NCBI RefSeq assembly: GCF_905404315.1
Contig: NC_066294.1
Location: 8,147,501-8,211,500, forward strand
Length of the DNA stretch: 64,000 nucleotides
DNA from: Leptidea sinapis
Taxonomy: Eukaryota > Arthropoda > Insecta > Lepidoptera > Pieridae
Direction of reading: 5' to 3'
In this document: piece after piece, positions 56,828 to 64,000 of the stretch
Layout of the letters: each line of letters opens with the position of its first letter
Position numbering within the stretch: the first letter of the stretch is position 1
Position numbers and translations under genes: made by a program
The notes under the pieces: model-generated
What the model saw: the letters and a program-made list of their open reading frames with translations, nothing else
Told to the model about the DNA's origin: nothing
Databases searched by the model: none

Positions 56828-57051
56828 CATAGGTTCTCAACGTGGGCGAAAAGGCCCTCTTGTGGGCGTTTGAGACTTTCGGGGGGCCAGTAGAAGACCC
56901 AGAGAAAATTAGGGGGCATTGAGATGGCGCAGATGGGGCGTGGGTAGATTAAAAAATATAGTCTAAAAAGGCAAAAAAATACACGAAAATACTCTAGAAA
57001 AAAACATATTCTCAAAGTGGGCGGTGAGCAAAATAAGGTTGAGAAACTATG
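56828..57051. mobile_element. hAT-like MITE
   Basis: 224 bases with ends CATAGGTTCTCAAC and, inverted, CATAGTTTCTCAACC. Flanked by 8-base repeats ACTTAAGG (56820-56827) and AATTAAGG (57052-57059), 7 of 8 identical. Eight-base duplications and TTCTCAA ends fit hAT elements. No transposase. Confidence 0.8.
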
Positions 57052-57059
57052 AATTAAGG

Positions 57060-57479
57060 TGTCAATCACTTGCTTTTAAAATTTTGTTTTTATTGTAAAG
57101 AAAATGTTGGGCGCGACTGCCAGCGTGCGTGGGTCGCGGCGTGTCAAATATCCGCTGCGTGCGTACCGCCCGCTTATGCGCTACGCGTGGGACTGCGTAA
57201 CTAAGTTTGTTGCTAAGTTCGATGCAATTATATATATTGTTACAAATATTGTACAATGTCATTGCACCCAAAAGAGTACGCCGATTGCGTAAGCTAAGAA
57301 CTCTATAACTTTCAAGCAATTGACTGTATGTTCGTTTTGTACGCCCATATTGGAAATCAATTCTACTGAGAAATTTATGAAATAAGGGGTTACATAGGGG
57401 GCTTAGATAATATATACGTCTAGATAGAGTCTCTTGCTGTTAGACAACCGTAAAAAACAGGCCATAAATATTAGTTTAG
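57060..57479. other. Unassigned, GC-richer at 57100-57200
   Basis: 57100-57200 (GCGTGCGTGGGTCGCGGCGT) is GC-rich; the short ORFs there lack any domain. Confidence 0.35.
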
Positions 57480-57560
57480 TAAACGTGACAAGCTACGTCT
57501 TAGACTCGCAATTTGTAAGATACTTTGTGTTAGTGTGCGTGAATTGCTCAAAATAGAGGT
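57480..57560 (+). repeat. Fragment shared with the LINE at 2490-2570
   Basis: TACTTTGTGTTAGTGTGCGT and the preceding ACGTCTTA...TCGCAATTTGTA match the reverse complement of 2500-2560. Confidence 0.5.
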
Positions 57561-57764
57561 TAGTTCTAAACTTAATTTTTTAGGTGTTTTCACAACTGTC
57601 ATAGTCTAGACGTGTACATGATCTAAGGTTTGTGGAATACGAGTAATATTGTTAAGTGTCGAGACTACGGGGTTTTGGAGACACCAGTACAATTCTACCA
57701 ATAATTTTTTTCACATCGCAGCAGTCAGTATTATACTGCTACCTACATATACACAAATTGTGGT

Positions 57765-57950
57765 CCGGTACCGAACCGCGTTAGATGGCGGTACGGCCTC
57801 CAAGGCCCCGGGCGTCGCTGTAAAAGCCTTTAGGGCTATCAGCACCGAGGAGGTTTCTAGTCGGTAGGGGGTGTTTACACCCAAGCCCGACAGATTTCCC
57901 CCATTTCGGAGACTTCAATCCGTAAATGTATTTTCCTCCTCTCCAAAAAA
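57765..57950 (+). pseudogene. Possible LINE 3' coding remnant
   Basis: GC-rich; reads TALDGGTASKAPGVAVKAFR, then AISTEEVSSR and a stop, and continues FTPKPDRFPPFRRL. Looks like the end of a non-LTR ORF and its 3' region. Family not certain. 57951-58204 is unassigned. Confidence 0.4.
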
Positions 57951-58204
57951 TAGGGTTTAGGTTAGGGCAAATCCTATCATATATTAAGCTATAATACGCT
58001 AATTTTGCTTATATAGGTATCACCCTAAAAGTTCACTTTTATCGCTCAGTCACTGAAATAATTAAGGCTCGAATTGACTCTGAATACCGAAAATTCACTC
58101 TACATATAACCTTTTTTCTACAAATTAATAGAACTAACAGTTTTAAAAAGATCAATATTATAGTTTTTGATATAACAGTTGGATGGTTGGTTTACCTTTT
58201 AATT

Positions 58205-58690
58205 TTTAACCGACTTCAAAAAAGGAGGAGGTTCTCAATACGTCGGTATGTTCTTTTTATATATTAATTAAGGAGAACCGAATTCGATAATTATTTTTTA
58301 TTTGAAAGCTGGTACTTCCCATGTAGTCCCTACAATTTGGTCCAGATCTGACAATGGCATCCATGATAAAACCATAAAAGTCTTATATTAATACAAGTAT
58401 GTGCTCGACAAATGGACGAATAACTCAGTATTGCGCCAACCGCTTTCGATGATTATTATTTTATTATAAAGACTATACTAGGGTTGTTTGGTGAGAATTT
58501 GGTTCGGTTCTGATTATGGGATCCATGACAAAGTAATAGAACTCTTCAATTTTTACACCCTGAAGCGTGTGTGCTCACCATTATTGAAGATAATGAATAA
58601 AATAATGATAAGATTGTACAAAAATACACAATTATTTTTTTACTTTTTAGTATATATTATATCTATTGTTTTGGAGAAGTTTTTTTTTTC
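58205..58690. mobile_element. AACCGACTTC element, second copy
   Basis: Follows 14307-14784 (GTCCAGATCTGACAATGGCA, ATCCATGA, TTTGGTGAGA) and ends in one arm of the palindrome (TTTTAGTATATATTATATCT). TTAA precedes it, as at 14305. No mariner here. Confidence 0.7.
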
Positions 58691-59263
58691 AAGTAAGTAG
58701 TTTGTTGTTAAAAATATTTGCAAATCACATGTTTTAACTAAAAATACATAAATGACCTCGGAAAAATTAGTTTAAAGTTAACCGTTCGGTTAATATTATT
58801 CCCAATAACATAATTATTGGTTGTCTTAATATTTTTTCTAAGTCTTAAATTATCTTTCTTTTTCGTTAAATGCCCTATGATCAAGCATACCTTAACGCCT
58901 TAAGAAACTAATTTTCTGGCTTCATTTTTCAAGCCTCTATATTTTATACAAGTAAGAATAAATCTCGAATATACACGAGTTCGGCGAATGTACACATTGG
59001 TAAGAAAAAAAAATACAAATACAAAATGTTTATTTTCCTTAGCAAGTATGTACATAAATCAATATTCATGATTGGAGCCTCCTTTTAAGCACTATAGCGC
59101 CTGTGTTAGAAGACTCCACTCTTCCATAGCTTATTAAAAAATAAGGTATGATAAGGTCAAGATATCTTTAGTACCTATCAAATTTTCGGGAACCATGGTT
59201 GTTATGAAGTTTTCTTCAAATGGCAGTTATTTTAGCGCGCTCTTAACACCTTCACACCTCACA
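58691..59263. other. Unassigned AT-rich DNA
   Basis: 59060-59095 faintly recalls GGCTCC-repeat words. No gene. Confidence 0.4.
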
Positions 59264-59880
59264 GGATGCCTCTGCGCGATGTTCATTACCGTTTTACAAC
59301 TAGAGTACGCAGTATTTCACGCAGTATTTTTATACTTACATATGCGAAAAATAATTTAGAAATTCTTTTACGAATTTATCAGATAATTAGCCTCTTAGAA
59401 CTTCATATATAGACCGGATTAGGAAGTATCAACCTTCGTTAATATAGTGTAATATAATTTTTGTTCGTACTGTCTTGCAACTCTAGAAAACGGAACACAC
59501 CCTGCAGCGTGTGTGCTCACCATTATTGATTATTAATTATAGATTATAAATAAAATAATGATAAGCGCCGCATTGAAAGGGTATTTGTTTATATTCTATA
59601 CAGCATACCTCTGCGCGAGCTTCATTGCCGTTTTATAACTAGAGTAATTCAAAATTATGTTTAGTACACTTTCTCAAGTTTAGTAAATTATCAGACAATT
59701 GGCCTCTTTGGGCTTCTCATATAGAGTGAATTACGAAGTATCAATCTCCGTTTACATAGTATATCATTTTTGTTCGTACTGTCTTGTAACTCTAGAAAAC
59801 GGACCATACCCTGAAGCATGTGTGCGCACCATTACTAAAGATAATAAAAAAAAAAAATGATAAGCGTCGCATTGAAAAGA
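59264..59880. repeat. Two-unit tandem repeat, period about 340
   Basis: CTCTGCGCGATGTTCATTAC recurs as CTCTGCGCGAGCTTCATTGC about 340 bases on, followed in each unit by TTTTTGTTCGTACTGTCTTG, CTCTAGAAAACGGA and GTGTGTGCTCACCATTA (GTGTGCGCACCATTA in unit 2). The last block also ends the element at 58205-58690. Confidence 0.75.
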
Positions 59881-59944
59881 TATATCTTTGTATTCAATAA
59901 ACTTCGTATTCACATAACATTCTATAATGACGTTTATATTATAA

Positions 59945-60308
59945 TCTTAATATATATATATAAATTACGTGACATGTTCCTCAATGGACTCCTAAACTAA
60001 TGAACGGATTTTAATGGCGATTACTTCATGGAGTGCAATTTGGTCCAACTTGAGAGATAGGATAGTTTTCATTTCGATTTGGGACACATAATTATTTTTA
60101 TTTTTAATATTTGTTTTGTATGGACATAATATCTTTGGGATAGTTTAGTGACGCACGGTTTGACAGTTCCGCTGTGAAACAATTTCATTATAGCAACAGG
60201 GAGCATTTTTTACGAAATAATTCTTGATGTTCTTAAATATTATTGGCAAATTTCTATAAAACAGTGTTTTTTTATTATCTACAGAACAACGTCTGTCTGA
60301 GCAGCTAG
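59945..60308 (+). mobile_element. Non-autonomous Helitron, complete
   Basis: Begins TCTTAATATATATATATAAA and ends GTCTGTCTGAGCAGCTAG between A59944 and T60309; 364 bases. Closest to 37775-38136. Confidence 0.88.
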
Positions 60309-60679
60309 TATATTATATATACTCGTAGATATATATAGATTACGTTTATAGATATAAACCTACCGTAAAGATTGTATAATCTGTGTTAGTAACTACTGAT
60401 AACAAATTTCACATATTTGTCTGCATCTATATAGATTACCAAGTAAATTACAGTATAGAGAACGTATCCATTTTAATTTAATGATATAGTGTATTTTTTT
60501 TTACTATAACTCAAAAAAATGCTTTAGTTAAAATATAATATATTCTTCATTATTTCATAAATTTATTATTAAATAACAAATCAATAAAAATATTTTAGTA
60601 TATACATACACTAAGAAAAAGCTTTTAATTATTATATGCACATACATATAAAATAGCCGTTGGATATATAAATTAAAAG
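60309..60679. other. Unassigned AT-rich DNA
   Basis: Very AT-rich; no gene. Confidence 0.5.
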
Positions 60680-60797
60680 TTATTTAATTCGTTCACTGCA
60701 ACACAATTACAAATACTTAATATTTTGCTTATTCTCTCTTATCTCTCTTAATATTTATAGCAATAAACACATACTTAAACAATTTGTACTGAAAAAA
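60680..60797. repeat. Direct repeat, copy 1
   Basis: Matches 63896-64000, including TTACAAATACTTAATATTTT and CAATAAACACATACTTAAAC; one extra 18-base stretch here. Confidence 0.9.
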
Positions 60798-60904
60798 TGA
60801 TTTATTAAAGGAGATACATATTAATGATAACATTTTATTAGCTATAACATGTAAGAAATATATAATAACTTTAACTCAAAAAAATTAAAAGAAATAAAAA
60901 AAAA

Positions 60905-61080
60905 CGTGAAACAGGATCATCCAGCCACCACAAGTAGCGCCCGTTCACGAGCGGGACGCATGGTCAAGCCATCGCCTACCTCGACCATATTTTAGTGAAG
61001 GGAATGACCCGCCCCACGTCGCCGCCACAAGCAGTAGCATTAAGCGAGCATGACGATGCCTGTCACGAGAACTCATAACA
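60905..61080. repeat. Two-copy repeat, unit 2
   Basis: Partner of 22316-22500; GC-rich core CCACAAGTAGCGCCCGTTCA. Confidence 0.6.
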
Positions 61081-61094
61081 AAAGTTCATCAGTT

Positions 61095-61225
61095 CTTCAT
61101 CATCCAGTAACAAAAGGTCCGCTATCGCTTTTATGATTCCTCTGGTACTACAAGAGACTACAGACTGCGGTGATCGCATACCATCAGCTGACACGTATGT
61201 ATGCTCATTTGGCCTCCTCTTTCAT
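61095..61225 (+). repeat. LINE 3' tail fragment, diverged
   Basis: ATGATTCCTCTGGTACTACA, CGGTGATCGCATACCATCAG and TTTGGCCTCCTC follow the reference LINE tail. Confidence 0.6.
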
Positions 61226-61411
61226 AATAAAAAGTGAAGCTGTGTTTAAAATTAAAAAATTGGCAGTTGTAGAAACTGCCGGTAGATGTGAAAACTTAAA
61301 CGTATTAAAATTTGAAGTTTCATAGTGTTTAAAAACAATAAAAAGATTAATTACAATTTATTTTCAATAATCAAACAAAAACATGATTTCATCAATGCAC
61401 AGTATATATAT

Positions 61412-61540
61412 ACCGACAATCTGGTGGAGATCGCCGCAATACGTTGGATGAGAGCAGCGCAGGACCGATCGTCGTGGAAATCTTTGGGGGAGGCCTTTGT
61501 CCAGCAGTGGACGTCTTCCGGCTGATGATGGTGATGATGA
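61412..61540 (+). pseudogene. RTE-like reverse transcriptase C-terminus and tail
   Basis: Reads DNLVEIAAIRWMRAAQDRSS, WKSLGEAFVQQWTSSG and a stop, then TGATGATGGTGATGATGA, the simple tail of this LINE family. It gives the undamaged form of the end rearranged at 54491-54574. Confidence 0.8.
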
Positions 61541-61609
61541 CAGTATATAATATATTATACAAATTGAATCACTAAACCCAATTTATTTCATTAATAAGAT
61601 AAACATAGC

Positions 61610-61860
61610 AATGATAATGCACAATACGTCAGCTGTATAGCGACAGATATACTGCTTTAAGCATTTCGGTAACGCGAATTCGGGAGATTTCACCCATATA
61701 AAAGGTGTCTAACGATATATATTACATTTTTTTTTTTAAATATTTATTCGAATCCATAACATAACATAACTGTCGGTGACGCGAACCCATAATATTTTCC
61801 CATATCAAAAAGTGCCCAACGCGGCTCAAGGAATTATTCACTTCAAAAAATCATACTAAC
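61610..61860 (+). repeat. Dimeric repeat, copy 2
   Basis: Partner of 34200-34445 in opposite orientation; two subunits about 105 bases apart (CGGTAACGCGAATTCGGGAG and CGGTGACGCGAACCCATAAT). 61861-62289 has no gene. Confidence 0.7.
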
Positions 61861-62289
61861 ATTTAAAAATAACATTCAATATACATTTGATCGACTCTCA
61901 AAGTTTCAGGTTTAATTTATTTTTGCTCCATTGCCATGATTCGATCGACATGTCGGTGTACGTAAACTTCTAATAAATTAAAAGTGTAACTGCACCAAAA
62001 CAAACTTATTCTGGCCTCGTTCCAACTAAGTTCAGATTTTTATATTGAGTTGCCAACTTTTATTGACTTGCATCTTTTATTTTTTGTTTTAAACCTATTC
62101 CTATATATATAAATGTTGTGATTTATTCTTAAGTGTCTTCTTTGATTCTGATTCTTAAGTGTTAATTCCGCTAAAATATGTTAGCCTACGGGCAGAATGA
62201 ACCTCCGCTAGCTCACCCTAGAGTTAGAAGACGAACGCGTCCTGCACCGAACAAACAGGCACTGAACTAAACAACGTAAAATTCTGCTC

Positions 62290-62350
62290 AAACCAATTTG
62301 ATTCGAATTTCACCTCTACATGGGCATCCTCAGGAGCTGATGACTCACTG
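62290..62350. repeat. Fragment of the 2691-type MITE
   Basis: GATTCGAATTTCACCTCTAC, GGGCATCCTCAGGAG: the core of the MITE without clear ends. Confidence 0.4.
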
Positions 62351-62529
62351 AACAATAGAATGAGAGTATAACTCCTAACACTGACCTATGCGTTTAGGCT
62401 TTAGGTGCATTTTGCATGTAGACGTCGTCAAAATCGGCGATCAGCTTTTGAGTTACCCGATTGGAACACACAAGTTCTGGTCGTTCTCGTAAGTTGCTCT
62501 AGGTAACTTCAACAAGCCATCCCTGCTGC

Positions 62530-63366
62530 CGCTGCAAATGAGAAATGACACCTCAGCGGATATGACAAAAGAGAAAGCCAATCTTCTTTGCACTCTTTTT
62601 GCCTTCAACTCGATCGATATTTGCCATCCCACGGTGTCAGAGCCTTATGCCTTAAGTACAGTTCAGACAGAAAACTGTTCAACGAGCTCTGTTTTTGTTG
62701 GACGTATAGAAGTCGTGCAGGCTGGATCGCAGATCTCCAATCGTGCTTAGAACGTGTGCCCCTGAGTTAACGCCGGTGCTAACGCGTTTATACCGGCACT
62801 CATTCAAAAGGGGTTCCCTGACTCATGGAAGTCTTTCCTTGTCCATCCAATCCAAAAAAAAGGAGACAGATTGGATTCGGCAAACTGCAGGCTTATAGCT
62901 ATTTTATCCCTGCTCGCCAAAATCATGGCGAGCATAATTAACCGCCACCTCATAATATACCTATAGGGTCACTAGTTGATCAGCTACCAAAAGTACGGCT
63001 TTCGATTTGGTCGATCGGCAGCCGATCTTCTGGTATATCTGACACATACATGGGAGGCGGCTATCGAAAGCAAGCGAGAAGGCCTGGCAGTTAGCCAGTG
63101 GTATGAAACAAGGCGCTTCTCTCAAAAATTACATCATTTCGGCTTCTCGAAAAATTATGCAAGGGGACCTACAGCACTGGGCGCAGCATATAAGTCGTTG
63201 TCGACGGTTATTGCTCGAACCAAAGCCCGTGAAAGCTGGAGTGCCCCAAGGCTGTGTGCTATCTCCTACACTGTTTCTTCTGCATATCAATGATATGTTG
63301 GACACCTCCAAGATATACTGCTATACAGACGACAGCACTGGTGATGCCGTTGCGTATTTGAAGTAA
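62530..63366 (+). pseudogene. LINE reverse transcriptase core, broken
   Basis: Across three frames: NDTSADMTKEKANLLCTLFA, then FPDSWKSFLVHPIQKKGDRL, DSANCRLIAILSLLAKIMAS, then YQKYGFRFGRSAADLLVYLT, and VKAGVPQGCVLSPTLFLLHI with NDML and IYCYTDDSTGDAV. PQG...LSP and the YxDD box are reverse transcriptase motifs; here YADD has become YTDD. Same family as 31147-31965, which begins at this point. Multiple frameshifts. Confidence 0.85.
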
Positions 63367-63415
63367 CCAATGTCGTATCGTCCTGGAAATACTGTACGAA
63401 GAAGCTCATTCCATA
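63351..63415 (-). pseudogene. LINE C-terminal fragment in inverted orientation
   Basis: The complement reads FPGRYDIGYFKYA-like residues (family form FPSRYDMGTFKKR). It joins the preceding core fragment tail to tail. Confidence 0.7.
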
Positions 63416-63748
63416 GATTAGTTGAGTGGTCCAGTCGGGAATCGGTTTAAAAATAAAGAACACAATGAGTAAATTTTATTTATCTTATATTGGAATTTGG
63501 AGTATTGTTGCATAACTACCAAGGACGCATGCATGCATTTGTTTTTTTTTTGAAAATCGTAAAAATCCCGTCTGCTACATAAATATACTAAGCAATTTGT
63601 TATGTTTTTAAAGTGATAACCCTCACTTCTAGGATTAATACACAAATAAAATTTGAGCAGGTTATCAACTGTAAAGTGGATCCTGTAGATGAAGCCACAA
63701 CCTGCGAGTTGAACAAAGCAAACAAAATTTTATAAGGAGGCGGTACTC
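63416..63748. other. Unassigned DNA before the tRNA-like gene
   Basis: No feature seen apart from a T run at 63541. Confidence 0.4.
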
Positions 63749-63822
63749 GAACGGTTAGCTCAGTGGTTTAGAGCACCGGCACGCAACGCCGGAGGTCGTG
63801 GGTTCGTATCCCGCATCGTTCA
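63749..63822 (+). tRNA. tRNA-like gene, predicted anticodon GCA (Cys), C33
   Basis: Folds into a full cloverleaf: acceptor GAACGGT/ATCGTTC, D stem GCTC/GAGC, anticodon stem CCGGC/GCCGG with loop ACGCAAC, T stem GTGGG/CCCGC with loop TTCGTAT, then A73. A box TAGCTCAGTGG and B box GGTTCGTATCC are good, and a TTTT stop lies 6 bases on. The loop puts GCA at 34-36, but position 33 is C, not the near-universal U. It does not look like a normal animal tRNA-Cys. It may be a tRNA pseudogene or SINE head. AAAATTTTAT occurs on both sides. Confidence 0.55.
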
Positions 63823-63895
63823 TAAAATTTTATTTGTGTATAAATATACTAATAAATTCTACTTTTTACGCATCTAACCCTCAAGTCTATAGAAG

Positions 63896-64000
63896 TCTAA
63901 GTTATTTAATAATTACAAATACTTAATATTTTGCTTATTCTCTCTTATGTCTCTTAATATTTATAGCAATAAACACATACTTAAACAATTTGTACTGAAA
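63896..64000. repeat. Direct repeat, copy 2, running off the window
   Basis: Still matches 60680-60797 at the last base, so the repeat continues outside. Confidence 0.9.

Noticed and set aside
1..64000. CRISPR array, restriction or other bacterial system
   Set aside because: No regularly spaced short repeats, no operons; composition, introns and TE types are those of an insect genome.

Overview
This is eukaryotic nuclear DNA, almost certainly from a moth or butterfly. It is AT-rich and gene-poor and packed with broken transposable elements (TEs). The TE set is typical of Lepidoptera: short Helitrons ending in GTCAGCTAG, jockey/CR1-like and RTE-like non-LTR retrotransposons, a tRNA-derived SINE, a very abundant A-tailed repeat starting GTGGGAGGCTCC (called the GGCTCC repeat here), Tc1/mariner relics and small TIR elements. 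I see no rRNA, CRISPR array, operon or bacterial defence system.

Layout. 1-10.1 kb: two copies of a 2.7-3.1 kb segment (1-2692 and 7028-10093) separated by 4.3 kb of repeats; the second copy carries a Helitron that the first lacks. 10-19 kb: microsatellites, a Tc1 relic, then a deep nest in which a LINE is split by a TIR element holding a full-length mariner (15108-16381), with a Helitron further along. 19-43 kb: SINEs, LINE tails, Helitrons (three head to tail at 37775-38754), a restriction-enzyme-like endonuclease relic of a retrotransposon (26830-27483) and long unassigned AT-rich DNA. 43.9-46.1 kb: an intronless 700-codon ORF, the clearest host gene candidate. 46-53 kb: RTE LINE relic, a Helitron keeping the N-terminus of its own protein, and a jockey-type LINE tail. 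53.1-56.6 kb: a three-exon gene model, not visible as a single ORF, for a 136-residue protein with one EF-hand-like loop; both introns are filled with TEs. 57-64 kb: hAT-like MITE, tandem repeats, Helitron, LINE reverse transcriptase relic and a tRNA-like gene.

The two host candidates are independent and no pathway links them. Repeat families were defined by comparing copies inside this window, so family names from databases are only suggested. Boundaries marked by TIRs, target duplications or Helitron ends (A|TC...CTAG|T) are good to the base; others are approximate by 10-50 bases. No database search was possible.
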